From the NCBI GenBank assembly GCA_900016875.1, contig FCNR01000045.1, positions 1 through 64,000 on the forward strand: a stretch of 64,000 nt of DNA. Direction: 5' to 3'. The stretch comes from Eubacteriaceae bacterium CHKCI004 (lineage in GTDB: Bacteria > Bacillota > Clostridia > Lachnospirales > Lachnospiraceae). The notes under the pieces are model-generated. The model was not told where the DNA came from and did not search any database. It saw only the letters and a list, made by a program, of their open reading frames with translations. The position numbers were made by a program, and so were the translations under genes. Shown piece by piece: positions 40,429-49,524 of the stretch (the stretch's first letter is position 1; each line of letters opens with the position of its first letter).

Positions 40429-40599
40429 ATGCAATGCGATTACTGCGCATTTTATTATATTGACGAGGAAGACGGTCAGGGAGAATGTACAGTGAATCTG
40501 GATGAGGACGATCTGGCAAGACTGCTGGCCAGTCGGCAGGACGGATGCCCGTATTTTCAGATGGATGATGAATATAAGATCGTGCGTAAGCAGATGTAG
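40429..40599 (+). CDS. Small DUF6472-type zinc-binding-like protein
   Basis: The 56-residue protein starts at ATG 40429 behind GGGAGGTGATTGT; an in-frame extension upstream lacks a ribosome site. It reads as a cysteine-rich mini-domain: CDYC, a third Cys in GECTVNLDEDDLARLL, and CPYFQMDDEYKIVRKQ at the end. The four cysteines probably bind zinc. The pattern of LDEDD, CPYF and DEYxIVRKQ fits what I recall of DUF6472, widespread in Lachnospiraceae with no known role. It lies 124 bases before the CcdA-fusion gene and may share its transcript. Confidence 0.75.
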   Translation: MQCDYCAFYYIDEEDGQGECTVNLDEDDLARLLASRQDGCPYFQMDDEYKIVRKQM

Positions 40600-40723
40600 A
40601 GGATTTTGTCAGTGCAGAGGTTACCGGTGGACGTATCCGGTAATGGCTTTATCGGGTATCCGAAAGGAATCTGCCAACAGCATGACGAACGACCGGGAAT
40701 ATGAGAAAAGAAGGAGATGAATT

Positions 40724-42124
40724 ATGGGATTTTCATGGGAGATAAGCGTACCGGCCATTACGGTCTTTGTGCAGGGACTGCTCAGTTTCTTCTCGCCCTG
40801 TGTCCTGCCGCTGCTGCCTTTATATATCAGTTATCTGTCCGGCGGGACGGCGGTAAAAAGAGAAGACGGGCGTATGCAGTACAAACGAAGCAAGGTGATG
40901 CTTCACACGTTATTTTTTGTGATCGGCATCAGTTTTGCCTTTTTTGTGCTGGGCCTTGGCGTGTCGGCGGTCGGCACGTTTTTCAAATCTAATCAGGCGA
41001 TGTTTGCCCGGGTTGGCGGCATCGTTGTGATCTTGTTTGGACTGTATCAGTTGCGGGTGTTCGGGTTCTCGCAGACGCTGGAACGGGAGAGAAGGCTGCC
41101 GTTTCGGCTGGACCGGTTTGCCATGTCTCCGTTTACGGCGCTGCTCCTCGGATTTACGTTCAGCTTCGCCTGGACGCCCTGCGTGGGACCGGCGCTGACC
41201 AGCGTGCTGCTCATGGCGGCTTCCGCCTCCACCCGGATGGCAGGATTTGCGCTGATTGGCGTATACACTTTGGGATTTGTACTGCCGTTTCTGGCGGTGG
41301 GATTATTTACGACCACTCTTCTGGAACTGTTCAGGAAGCATCAGCAGGTGGTGCGCTACACGGTGAAAGTCGGCGGCGTCCTCATGGTGCTGATGGGTGT
41401 TCTGATGTTTACCGGGAAAATGAACAGCGTGACAGGCTATCTCTCCAGAATCTCAGACATTCCCGGCGTGGAGCAGGATGAGACTTCGGGTAAACAGACG
41501 GCTACGGAGAAGCAAGAGTCGGATGCAGAGGCCGGTACCGGGGCAGAAACAGACAATACAATTTCCGGGGATGAAACCGATGCGGAAGGCGGCACCGGAG
41601 AGGAGCCGGACGGACAGGAGAACAATGTAGCCGGAGCTGACAGCTCCACAGAAGAGAACGAGGCAGGAGATGCAGCCAGTGAAGTAATCCCGGCGGTGGA
41701 CTTCGAGCTGACTGACCAGTACGGGGTGGCGCACCGGCTGGAAGATTATAAAGGAAAGACGATATTCTTAAATTTCTGGGCGACCTGGTGCCCGCCGTGC
41801 AAGGCGGAGATGCCGGACATTCAGGAGATTTATGAAACGTATGATACGGAGGGAGAAGACGCTCTGGTCGTTCTTGGAGTGGCAACGCCGTCCATGGGAC
41901 AGGAAGGCACGGAAGAAGAGATCAAAGCGTTTTTAGAGGAAAACGGGTATACCTATCCGGTACTTATGGATACGGAAGGCGAGCTGTTTGGCGCTTACGG
42001 CGTGTATTCCCTGCCGACGACATTTATGATCGACCGGGAAGGAAATGTGTTCGGCTATGTGAGCGGTATGCTCACAAAAGACATGATGGAAAGTATCATA
42101 AAGCAGACAATGGAGGGGAAATAA
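40724..42124 (+). CDS. CcdA-type membrane protein fused to a TlpA-like thioredoxin domain
   Basis: The 466-residue protein joins two halves of a thiol-redox relay. Residues 1-245 are a CcdA/DsbD-gamma membrane domain with six or so helices and the paired redox cysteines in FFSPCVLPLLP and WTPCVGPAL. Residues about 250-320 are a Glu/Thr/Gly/Asp-rich disordered linker. Residues about 325-466 are an extracytoplasmic TlpA/ResA-like domain with catalytic WCPPC in FWATWCPPCKAEMP. The membrane part would carry electrons from cytoplasmic thioredoxin to the outer domain, reducing exported disulfides. AAGGAGATGAATT precedes the ATG. No cytochrome c genes are nearby, so the target is open. Confidence 0.92.
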   Translation: MGFSWEISVPAITVFVQGLLSFFSPCVLPLLPLYISYLSGGTAVKREDGRMQYKRSKVMLHTLFFVIGISFAFFVLGLGVSAVGTFFKSNQAMFARVGGIVVILFGLYQLRVFGFSQTLERERRLPFRLDRFAMSPFTALLLGFTFSFAWTPCVGPALTSVLLMAASASTRMAGFALIGVYTLGFVLPFLAVGLFTTTLLELFRKHQQVVRYTVKVGGVLMVLMGVLMFTGKMNSVTGYLSRISDIPGVEQDETSGKQTATEKQESDAEAGTGAETDNTISGDETDAEGGTGEEPDGQENNVAGADSSTEENEAGDAASEVIPAVDFELTDQYGVAHRLEDYKGKTIFLNFWATWCPPCKAEMPDIQEIYETYDTEGEDALVVLGVATPSMGQEGTEEEIKAFLEENGYTYPVLMDTEGELFGAYGVYSLPTTFMIDREGNVFGYVSGMLTKDMMESIIKQTMEGK

Positions 42125-42138
42125 CCCCTCCTCTGTTT
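42112..42138 (+). terminator. Terminator overlapping the stop codon of the redox fusion
   Basis: GGAGGGG (42112-42118) pairs exactly with CCCCTCC (42125-42131). The stop TAA lies in the loop and TCTGTTTTTG follows. The convergent permease gene ends ten bases later. Confidence 0.75.
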
Positions 42139-42147
42139 TTGTCTGGC

Positions 42148-42801
42148 TCAGAACTCCTTTTTCTGCATGATGCCGATGCTGATCAGGCAGGACAGCCCGA
42201 GAAGAAGGAGTGCGACGATCAGCAGGATAGCTGCCAGGATGCCCGCATGGACGGTCGGCATCGTGTCGAGGATGGTCGCAAGATCAATACCAATCAGTTG
42301 AAGCCCTTTGACTGCCAGTGTGCCCAGCACGGACACAAGAACAAGACAAACGATCAGGGCAATCCGTCCCCGTTCACCGCCAAATTTAAGCTGGAACGGC
42401 AGCATCAGGGCGAGGATCATAAATATTATGGCCAGGATGAAAGCTGCGCTTAACCACATTTCCGTATCGGGATAAATCCCTTTGAAGAAGCCCACCAATG
42501 TGGTGAGGATTACCGCCAGCATCCAGGCACAGCAGCCGAGGATCGCGCCGAAGATATATTTCTCCACGGCGTAAGTACGGCGGGAAATCGGCAGGGAGAA
42601 CAGGAATGAGTTGCCGTTATCAAATTCATCGTAACGGATGGAGCTTATGGAAAACAGGGAAGACACAAAGGCCATGAAACCTGTGGTGAAAGCGACATCG
42701 TAGGATGAAAATGTAATGACGACGCCTACCAGTAATATAAGAAGAAAAAATCGTTTCTGCATTTTCATTAATTTAAAATCTTTGATCAGTAAACCTTTCA
42801 T
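42148..42801 (-). CDS. ABC-2 type permease of GntR-linked cassette 1
   Basis: The 217-residue protein has six predicted membrane helices and begins MKGLLIKDFKLMK, a start shared with the permease at 56146. The first cytoplasmic loop SFLFSLPISRRTYAVEKY is the ABC-2 coupling-type segment. It pairs with the ATPase at 42892 and is probably the last gene of a GntR-ATPase-permease operon. The 90-base gap after the ATPase is longer than usual but shows no terminator. Relatives (YtrC/YtrB type) export or resist cell-wall antibiotics; the substrate here is unknown. Confidence 0.85.
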   Translation of the reverse strand: MKGLLIKDFKLMKMQKRFFLLILLVGVVITFSSYDVAFTTGFMAFVSSLFSISSIRYDEFDNGNSFLFSLPISRRTYAVEKYIFGAILGCCAWMLAVILTTLVGFFKGIYPDTEMWLSAAFILAIIFMILALMLPFQLKFGGERGRIALIVCLVLVSVLGTLAVKGLQLIGIDLATILDTMPTVHAGILAAILLIVALLLLGLSCLISIGIMQKKEF

Positions 42802-42891
42802 AATTTTCCACCTCTCTGGTCTGAATGAGAATATGATTATTCCGGAACCTGCGAAATATTTCAGTTCTTCAGGAGTTCTTCGGCCGATGCC

Positions 42892-43743
42892 TCAGACGGC
42901 CCGGCCTCGGATCATCATGGAGATCACTTCGTCGATACTGCCTTTTTCGATGGCGATATCCGGATAGTTTTCCGCATAAAATACCTTCTGGTTGGTCAGG
43001 CAGCTGTATCCGTAGGTTTCTTTTTTTACCCGTAAAATGTACTGTTTATCCAGAGCGTTGTATTGTTCCCCGCTCATTTTCAGAAGGGCGTAATCGCTCA
43101 GAAGAACGTCGGTTTCCTCATGGAGGACGATATGTCCTTCGTGAATCATGTAGATGTCATCGCATAAGCTTTCCAGGTCGCTGGAAATGTGTGAGCTGAT
43201 GAGGATAGAACGTTCCAGATCAGCTTCCATGTATTCCCGCAGCAGATCAAGAAGTTCATCTCTGGCTATCACGTCGAGACCGGCTGTCGGTTCGTCCAGA
43301 ATCAGAAACCGGGCGTTGTGGGAGATGGCGACAAGCACTTTCAGTTTCGCTCTCATGCCGGTGGAAAACTCCCGGATCTGTTTGCGAAGGGGCAGTTCCG
43401 CATTCTGTACCTGTTCCATAAAAAATGTTTTATCAAAATGTTCGTACAGACTGTCGAGGACCGGGAGAATATCGGAGATGGTCAGATAACCGGAGAAGCC
43501 GGAATCGGAGAGCACCACACCCAGATTCTGTCTGTCGGCGGCGGTGAAATTTCTGATATCCTTACCCAGAAGAGTGACATTTCCTCCGTCCGCGGAAATC
43601 AGTCCCAGCACGGCTTTAAAAGTTGTGCTCTTCCCTGCGCCGTTCTGGCCGATCAGGCCGGTGATGCAGCCGGGCATCACCGTCAGAGAGCAGTCCAGAG
43701 AAAAATTCGTATAATTTTTTCTTAAATGATCGATTTTCAGCAT
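42892..43743 (-). CDS. ABC transporter ATP-binding protein of GntR-linked cassette 1
   Basis: The 283-residue ATPase has Walker A GQNGAGKST (about 33-41), a signature read as EFSTGMRAKL, Walker B FLILDEPTAGLD and H-loop SSHISSD, then a C-terminal 60-residue extension of the ABC-2/YtrB kind. The atypical FSTGM signature in place of LSGGQ is normal in this family. It begins 15 bases after the GntR gene with GGAGGATTCATT. The protein is paralogous to the one at 55286 (same domain order and length). Confidence 0.9.
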   Translation of the reverse strand: MLKIDHLRKNYTNFSLDCSLTVMPGCITGLIGQNGAGKSTTFKAVLGLISADGGNVTLLGKDIRNFTAADRQNLGVVLSDSGFSGYLTISDILPVLDSLYEHFDKTFFMEQVQNAELPLRKQIREFSTGMRAKLKVLVAISHNARFLILDEPTAGLDVIARDELLDLLREYMEADLERSILISSHISSDLESLCDDIYMIHEGHIVLHEETDVLLSDYALLKMSGEQYNALDKQYILRVKKETYGYSCLTNQKVFYAENYPDIAIEKGSIDEVISMMIRGRAV

Positions 43744-43758
43744 AATGAATCCTCCAAA

Positions 43759-44136
43759 TTATTCGTTTTCTTCCAGAATCATTTCAAAAAGCGTACGGAT
43801 ATCTTCATCACTGATTCCGCATCGTCTGCCTTTTTGTATGGCCATCTCCAAATCGGCTTCCACTTCTTTTTTCTGCTCCTCCAGCAAAAGTTCCGCATTG
43901 GCCGCCGACACATAGGTGCCTTTTCCGTGAACCGTCACGGTGAAGCCTTCGGCTTCCAGGTTGTCGTAAGCTTTTTTTACAGTCAGAGCGCTGATTTTTA
44001 ATTCTTTTGATAAGGAGCGGACAGAAGGAAGGTTGTCATTTTCCTTCAGTTCCCCGTTGCGGATGAGCGTCTTGATCTGGTCGACGATCTGCTCGTAAAT
44101 GGGAACCATGGAAGAGTGATTGATGATTATTTTCAT
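43759..44136 (-). CDS. GntR-family (YtrA-type) repressor of cassette 1
   Basis: The 125-residue protein has an N-terminal GntR winged helix (PIYEQIVDQIKTLIRNGELK, LPSVRSLSKELKISALTVKKAYDNLEAEG) and a short helical tail of about 45 residues, the YtrA subfamily form without a ligand domain. YtrA-type repressors usually control their own ABC cassette. The promoter just upstream carries a palindrome in its spacer, fitting autoregulation. The ribosome site is AGAGGAGGTAGAACC. Confidence 0.9.
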   Translation of the reverse strand: MKIIINHSSMVPIYEQIVDQIKTLIRNGELKENDNLPSVRSLSKELKISALTVKKAYDNLEAEGFTVTVHGKGTYVSAANAELLLEEQKKEVEADLEMAIQKGRRCGISDEDIRTLFEMILEENE

Positions 44137-44162
44137 TGGTTCTACCTCCTCTGTTTGTAAAC

Positions 44163-44206
44163 AGTATATAACAGTTTAGAACTGTTGTCAAGTGTTATAC
44201 ACTGTT
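44163..44206 (-). promoter_or_regulatory. Promoter with palindromic operator for GntR cassette 1
   Basis: Read on the minus strand, TTGACA (44186-44191) and TATACT (44163-44168) are 17 bases apart. The spacer holds the perfect palindrome ACAGTT-N3-AACTGT (44171-44185). A second palindrome AGTGT-N3-ACACT (44191-44203) overlaps the -35. These are good candidate GntR operators. Confidence 0.75.
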
Positions 44207-44325
44207 TATTCAAAAGTTTTTTGGAATTATAAAATAGGGAGATGTTTGTGAAAGTGGATAGCATGAGGGATGCGTTTATGTTACTATACCAATAACAAAA
44301 AAATGAATAAGCGGAGGAAATTTGG

Positions 44326-46404
44326 ATGAAAGAACTACTTTTTGGCGCGGCCTATTATGATGAATATATGCCGTATGACCGTCTGGACCAGGATGTGGCT
44401 CTGATGAAAAAAGCGGGCATCAACACCGTGCGGATCGCGGAGTCCACCTGGAGTACCTGCGAGCCGCAGGAGGGCGTTTTTGACTTTTCTCATGTGGAGC
44501 GGGTGATGGACGCCATGGAAGAGGCGGGTATTCACGTGATTATCGGCACGCCCACCTACGCAGTCCCTGCGTGGATGGTGAAGTCTCATCCGGATGTGCT
44601 GGTGGCGACGGCGAAGGGGCGGGCACTTTACGGCTCCCGTCAGATCATGGATATAACCCATCCGGTATATCTTTTTTACGCGGAGCGGGTGATCCGGAAG
44701 CTGATGGAATGTACCGCTCACCGGAAATGTGTTATCGGTTTTCAGATTGACAATGAGACGAAGCATTACGGTACGGCGGGAGAAAATGTACAGAAACGTT
44801 TCATAAAGTATCTGCGGAAGAAGTTCCACGATGACCTGGACGCCATGAACCGGGAGTTCGGATTGGATTACTGGAGCAACCGGATTGACGCGTGGGAGGA
44901 TTTCCCGGATGTGCGGGGAACGGTCAACGGTAGTCTGGGCGCGGAGTTTGAGAAGTTCCAGCGGACACTGGTGGATGATTTCCTTGCATGGCAGGCTGAT
45001 ATTGTGCGGGAATATAAAAGAGAGGACCAGTTTATCACCCACAATTTTGACTTTGAATGGAGGAGACATTCTTTTGGCGTACAGCCGGAGGTGAACCATT
45101 ACCACGCGGCACGGGCGCTGACCATCGCGGGAGTGGACATTTACCATCCTTCCCAGGACGAACTGACCGGCGCGGAGATTGCCTTTGGCGGCGATATGAC
45201 CCGCTCATTGAAACAGGACAACTACCTTATGATTGAGACCCAGGCGCAGGGCTGGCCGGGCTGGACGCCGTACAAAGGGCAGCTTCGTCTGCAGGCGTAC
45301 AGCCATCTGGCTTCCGGCGCGAACAGTGTGATGTACTGGCACTGGCATTCCATCCATAATTCCATGGAGACGTACTGGAAGGGGCTATTAGGACACGATT
45401 TTCAGGAAAATGCCACCTATCGGGAAGCGTGCATGATTGGCCGGGAGTGGAAGGAAATCGGCAGCCATCTGGTCAACCTCAGGAAGAAAAATCAGGTGGC
45501 AATCCTCGTCAGCAACGAGGCGCTCACGGGGCTGAACTGGTTTGGCATTGAGGCGTCCGCCGCAGGCAATCACGGGATTCGCTACAACGATGTGCTGCGC
45601 TGGATATACGACGTCCTCTACCGCATGAATGTGGAGTGTGACTTTATCTGGCCGGAATCGGAACACCTTGACAAGTATAAAGCCATCATCGTTCCGGCCC
45701 TGTACGCCGCTCCCGACGACCTTCTCCAACGGCTGAATCAGTATGTGGCAGATGGCGGCACCCTCTTTGTCACCTTCAAAACCGCTTTCTCCAATGAAAA
45801 CCTGAAGGTCAGTCACGATGTGCAGCCTCATATCCTCCGTCAGTGCCTTGGCGTGAAATACCATCAGTTTGCCTTCCCGAAACATGTGGGGCTGACAGGA
45901 AAACTTCTGCAGTGCCTGCACGGAGAGCAGCAGAAACGAGAGAGGTCGGAGGGGACGATGCCGGGCAAAGGTTATTTGGCATCTGACATGCAGGCAAGAA
46001 TTTTTATGGAACTTCTCTTGCCGGAAACCGCCGAAACCCTTCTTTCCTACGATCATTATAACTGGGGAGAATACGCGGCATTTACCCGGAATTCTTACGG
46101 GAAAGGGACCGCTTTCTATCTGGGCTGTATGACCGGCGAAGAACTGCTGACCTCCATCCTTGAAACTGCACTGCAGGCCGCAGGCGTGGAGCTGCCACAG
46201 GAGTGTTTCCCGGTTATTGTACGAAAAGGAAAAAATGACTACGGAAAGACCGTGAGGTATTATCTGAATTACTCGCCCGAAAAACAGGAAGTGTCCTGGC
46301 AGCACAGTGAGGGAACGGAACTCCTCACCGGACAAAAAATTCAGACAGGGGAAACTCTGGCGCTGGAACCGTGGAATCTGCGGATTGTGGAAGGAGAGGA
46401 CTGA
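44326..46404 (+). CDS. GH42 beta-galactosidase
   Basis: The 692-residue enzyme belongs to glycoside hydrolase family 42, which removes terminal beta-galactosyl (sometimes arabinosyl) groups from oligosaccharides. The (beta/alpha)8 domain spans about 1-380 with acid/base Glu144 in FQIDNETKHY and nucleophile Glu304 in MIETQAQGW. The trimerisation domain (about 390-600) and small C-terminal beta domain follow. No signal peptide, so it acts on imported sugars. The ribosome site is GCGGAGGAAATTTGG. No transporter or regulator for sugars is adjacent. Confidence 0.93.
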   Translation: MKELLFGAAYYDEYMPYDRLDQDVALMKKAGINTVRIAESTWSTCEPQEGVFDFSHVERVMDAMEEAGIHVIIGTPTYAVPAWMVKSHPDVLVATAKGRALYGSRQIMDITHPVYLFYAERVIRKLMECTAHRKCVIGFQIDNETKHYGTAGENVQKRFIKYLRKKFHDDLDAMNREFGLDYWSNRIDAWEDFPDVRGTVNGSLGAEFEKFQRTLVDDFLAWQADIVREYKREDQFITHNFDFEWRRHSFGVQPEVNHYHAARALTIAGVDIYHPSQDELTGAEIAFGGDMTRSLKQDNYLMIETQAQGWPGWTPYKGQLRLQAYSHLASGANSVMYWHWHSIHNSMETYWKGLLGHDFQENATYREACMIGREWKEIGSHLVNLRKKNQVAILVSNEALTGLNWFGIEASAAGNHGIRYNDVLRWIYDVLYRMNVECDFIWPESEHLDKYKAIIVPALYAAPDDLLQRLNQYVADGGTLFVTFKTAFSNENLKVSHDVQPHILRQCLGVKYHQFAFPKHVGLTGKLLQCLHGEQQKRERSEGTMPGKGYLASDMQARIFMELLLPETAETLLSYDHYNWGEYAAFTRNSYGKGTAFYLGCMTGEELLTSILETALQAAGVELPQECFPVIVRKGKNDYGKTVRYYLNYSPEKQEVSWQHSEGTELLTGQKIQTGETLALEPWNLRIVEGED

Positions 46405-46496
46405 TAAATGTTGCATAATAGAATGATAAATAAATGAGAATAAGAAAACGGCAGAATGGAGGCTGATGTCCATTCTGCCGTTGTTTTAGATATTGT

Positions 46497-47735
46497 CTAT
46501 TCCGGCATAGTGATCCTGCCGTAGATGGCTGAGGTGGCCGCGGTGGCCGGGGAACCCAGGTAGATGCCTACTTTGGAGGTACCCATGCGGCCCAGGAAGT
46601 TCCGGTTGTTGGTGGCGAGGACCTTCTCGCCGTCGGTAAGGATGCCGCCGGCACGTCCGCAGCAAAGTCCGCAGCCCGGCTGGGTGATGATGGCTCCGGC
46701 TGCGGCCAGAGTCTTCATGTAGCCGGCTTTGATGGCGTCCAGATAAATCTGGCGGCTGGCCGGGGTGATGATGAGCTTGCAGGCAACAGTCTTTCCTTCG
46801 AGGATTCTGGCTGCCACAGCCAGGTCTTCCAGACGGCCGTTGGTGCAGGAACCGATGAATACCTGGTCAAGCTCTGTGCCCTCCACTTCAGATACAGGAT
46901 GGATGTTGTCCACCTGGGACGGGCAGGCGCAGACAGGAACAAGATCTTCCGCCTGATAGGTCATGACTTTGCAGTAGCTGGCGTCGTCGTCGCCGTAAAG
47001 CCAGTCCACGTTTTCCATGGATACTTTGGAATATTCACAGGTTTTTTCGTCCGGGCGGAAGAGGCAGGCTTTGGCTCCGGCTTCGATGGCCATATTGGAG
47101 ATGGTCATGCGGGAAGCCACGCTCATAGTATCCACGGCAGAGCCGGTGATCTCCAGAGCTTTGTAGGTGGCGCCGTCAGCGCGCAGGTCTCCGATGAGCC
47201 GGAGAATCACGTCTTTTGCCGATACATTTGCCGGAAGCTCGCCGTCGATGACGACTTTGATAGTTTCCGGAACGCGGATCCACATTTCTCCCGTGCCGAG
47301 AATGGCAGCCATCTCGGTGTAGCCGATGCCCGAGGAGAAACAGCCCACGCAGCCGTAGGTGGTGGTGTGGGAGTCGGTGCCGAACACGATGTTGCCCGGT
47401 TTGGCGTATCCCATCTCGGTCATAAGCTGATGACAGATACCGTCGCTGCGATGCACGTGGGTGAGACCGTATTTATCCGCGAAAGCGTCGCCAATCTTAA
47501 AGTGGCGGACGTCTTCCACAGCGCTGGTCGGAACCAGATGATCGTAAATTAAAACGACTTTGTCCGGATCCCATAACTTTTTAAAGCCCATTTCTTCAAA
47601 TTTCTCTGCCACAAATGGAATGAAAATGTCGTGGATCATCACCCGGTCCACATTTACGGTGACAATCTGCCCCGGTTCCACATGATCGGCTCCGGTATTT
47701 TTTTTGATGATTTTTTCAATTAATGTATAGCCCAT
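46497..47735 (-). CDS. Aconitase-family dehydratase, large subunit (LeuC/HacA-like), pair B
   Basis: The 412-residue protein is a two-subunit-type aconitase-family large subunit, the class of isopropylmalate isomerase, homoaconitase and dimethylmalate dehydratase. Iron-sulfur ligands are Cys in FIGSCTNGR and the CGLCCG pair in QPGCGLCCGRAGG. FGTDSHTTTYGCVG is the substrate-site segment. GAGGAGGGTTGAC precedes ATG 47735; an upstream in-frame ATG lies inside the small-subunit gene. It is the last of four tightly packed genes. Confidence 0.88.
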   Translation of the reverse strand: MGYTLIEKIIKKNTGADHVEPGQIVTVNVDRVMIHDIFIPFVAEKFEEMGFKKLWDPDKVVLIYDHLVPTSAVEDVRHFKIGDAFADKYGLTHVHRSDGICHQLMTEMGYAKPGNIVFGTDSHTTTYGCVGCFSSGIGYTEMAAILGTGEMWIRVPETIKVVIDGELPANVSAKDVILRLIGDLRADGATYKALEITGSAVDTMSVASRMTISNMAIEAGAKACLFRPDEKTCEYSKVSMENVDWLYGDDDASYCKVMTYQAEDLVPVCACPSQVDNIHPVSEVEGTELDQVFIGSCTNGRLEDLAVAARILEGKTVACKLIITPASRQIYLDAIKAGYMKTLAAAGAIITQPGCGLCCGRAGGILTDGEKVLATNNRNFLGRMGTSKVGIYLGSPATAATSAIYGRITMPE

Positions 47736-47736
47736 G

Positions 47737-48246
47737 TCAACCCTCCTCAATGATGCCGTTTCGTTTCTGCATGGCCTTAACGAGACCGCCGGCATTGATA
47801 ATATCCATCAGATTCTGCGGAAGAGGAGTGATCGGGAAAATCTGTCCGTCCTTCTCAATGGACTCGCCCATGGTGACGGTAATCTCATCGCCTTCTTTGA
47901 CCACATCCTGGATGTCGCTGTTTTCGATGAGCAGCAGCCCGTTATTGATGGAATTGCGGAAAAAGATGCGGGCGTAGGATTTGGCGATGACACATTTGAT
48001 CTTCAGCGCCTTGATAATCTCCGGCGCCTGCTCCCGGGAAGAGCCGCAGCCAAAGTTCTTTCCGGCGACGATGATGTCGCCTTCCCTGATTTGTCCGGCC
48101 AGCTCCGGGCGCAGCGGGGAGAAGCCGTACTGTTTCATATCTTTGACAGTCGGCAGGGCCAGATATTCTGTCGGGATGATGATATCGGTGTCGATATCGT
48201 CGCCCAGTACCCAGACTCTGCCGGTAAATTTTTCTGTATTACTCAT
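47737..48246 (-). CDS. Aconitase-family dehydratase, small subunit (LeuD-like), pair B
   Basis: The 169-residue swivel-domain subunit has the family's DIDTDIIIP start (about 16-24), the specificity loop TEYLALPTV, and the substrate-binding NFGCGSSREQAP. The residue after YL is hydrophobic rather than Arg, which by analogy with archaeal enzymes argues against homoaconitase-like binding of a carboxylate side chain. It is separated from the large subunit by one base. Confidence 0.88.
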   Translation of the reverse strand: MSNTEKFTGRVWVLGDDIDTDIIIPTEYLALPTVKDMKQYGFSPLRPELAGQIREGDIIVAGKNFGCGSSREQAPEIIKALKIKCVIAKSYARIFFRNSINNGLLLIENSDIQDVVKEGDEITVTMGESIEKDGQIFPITPLPQNLMDIINAGGLVKAMQKRNGIIEEG

Positions 48247-48262
48247 AGGAATCGAATCCTTT

Positions 48263-49522
48263 CTATATATTATTCGTTTCGTCTGTGATATATCCGGCCA
48301 CGGCGGAAGCAGCAGCTACAGCGGCGTTGGACAGATACACCTTGGAGGTCGGATGACCGGCGCGGCCTTTAAAGTTTCTTGTTCCGGTGGAGATGAGCAC
48401 CTCATTTTCTCCGATAACGCCCTGACAGCTTCCCCAGCAGACGGAGCAGTTCGGATTCATGATCATGGCGCCGGCTTCCATCAATGTGGTGATGATGCCT
48501 TCTTCCAGAGCCTCAATGTAGACAGCTTTGGAAGCCGGGGCAACGATGAAACGTACCTTCGGACTTACCTTTTTGCCTTTTACCACATCGGCAGCGGCCC
48601 GCAGATCCTCGATACGCCCGTTATTACAGGAGCCTACAAAGGCTTCGTCGATGGCGATTTTCTCTTTCTTCACGTCCTTTAAAAGAGCAAAATTATCCAC
48701 GAAATCCGGGCGGACAACTACCGGCTCGATTTTGCTCAGGTCATAATCGTACACGGCGGCGAACTGCGCGTCGTCGTCGCTCTTAAACATATGTACCGCT
48801 TCCCGGCCATGGGCCTTGCAGTATTCCACAACCTTTTCATCCGGCTCCACGATACCGGCCTTGGCGCCGGCTTCCACCGTCAGATTGCAGAGTACGATAC
48901 GCTCGTCGATGGAGAGATTGTGGGCGCCGTCTCCGGCAAACTCCATGATCTTGTAGTTGGCTCCGTTGGCTCCGATATCACCGATGATGGTGAGGATCAG
49001 GTCTCTGGCGTACACGCCCTCCCGCAGAGAACCGTGAAGGTTAAAACGGATGGTTTCCGGAACCATCACCCAGGAAGTTCCGGTGGTCATGGCATAGAGG
49101 AAATCTGTGCAGCCCACTCCTGTTCCGAAAGCGCCCAGTGCTCCGTAAGTGGTGGTGTGGGAATCTGCACCGAAAATCAGCTCGCCCGGGCAGACATAAT
49201 CTTCCATCATGATCTGATGACAGACGCCCTGTCCCTCATATAATTTGATGCCGTGATCTTTGGCGAAATTACGCATTTTTTTATGTGCTTCGGCAGTTTT
49301 CGGATTCTCCGCCGGCACGTTGTGGTCCATGATGAAGACCACTTTATCTTTATCGGCAATCTTCGGATTCTTCAGCTGGTTGTAATACATATCCACAGTC
49401 AGATGTGTGGTTCCGTCATTGCTCATCATGCGGTCCAGAGTGACCGTGTGAATATCATTTGGCTTCACCTCGTCCACGCCGGCGGCTCTGGCAATGATCT
49501 TTTCTCCTAATGTCATACCCAT
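48263..49522 (-). CDS. Aconitase-family dehydratase, large subunit (LeuC/HacA-like), pair A
   Basis: The 419-residue protein parallels pair B but with diverged motifs: GADSHTTTYGALGAFG, VGSCNNGRIED and NPNCSVCWGSC, which supply three cluster cysteines. It fits the prokaryotic isopropylmalate/homoaconitate dehydratase group. The two large subunits are clearly different enough that this is an old duplication rather than a recent one. The start lies two bases after the small-subunit stop. Confidence 0.88.
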   Translation of the reverse strand: MGMTLGEKIIARAAGVDEVKPNDIHTVTLDRMMSNDGTTHLTVDMYYNQLKNPKIADKDKVVFIMDHNVPAENPKTAEAHKKMRNFAKDHGIKLYEGQGVCHQIMMEDYVCPGELIFGADSHTTTYGALGAFGTGVGCTDFLYAMTTGTSWVMVPETIRFNLHGSLREGVYARDLILTIIGDIGANGANYKIMEFAGDGAHNLSIDERIVLCNLTVEAGAKAGIVEPDEKVVEYCKAHGREAVHMFKSDDDAQFAAVYDYDLSKIEPVVVRPDFVDNFALLKDVKKEKIAIDEAFVGSCNNGRIEDLRAAADVVKGKKVSPKVRFIVAPASKAVYIEALEEGIITTLMEAGAMIMNPNCSVCWGSCQGVIGENEVLISTGTRNFKGRAGHPTSKVYLSNAAVAAASAVAGYITDETNNI

Positions 49523-49524
49523 AT

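Noticed and set aside
42139-42453. A 104-codon plus-strand frame
   Set aside because: It mirrors the ABC-2 permease gene and is rich in Gln, Asp and Lys with no family resemblance.
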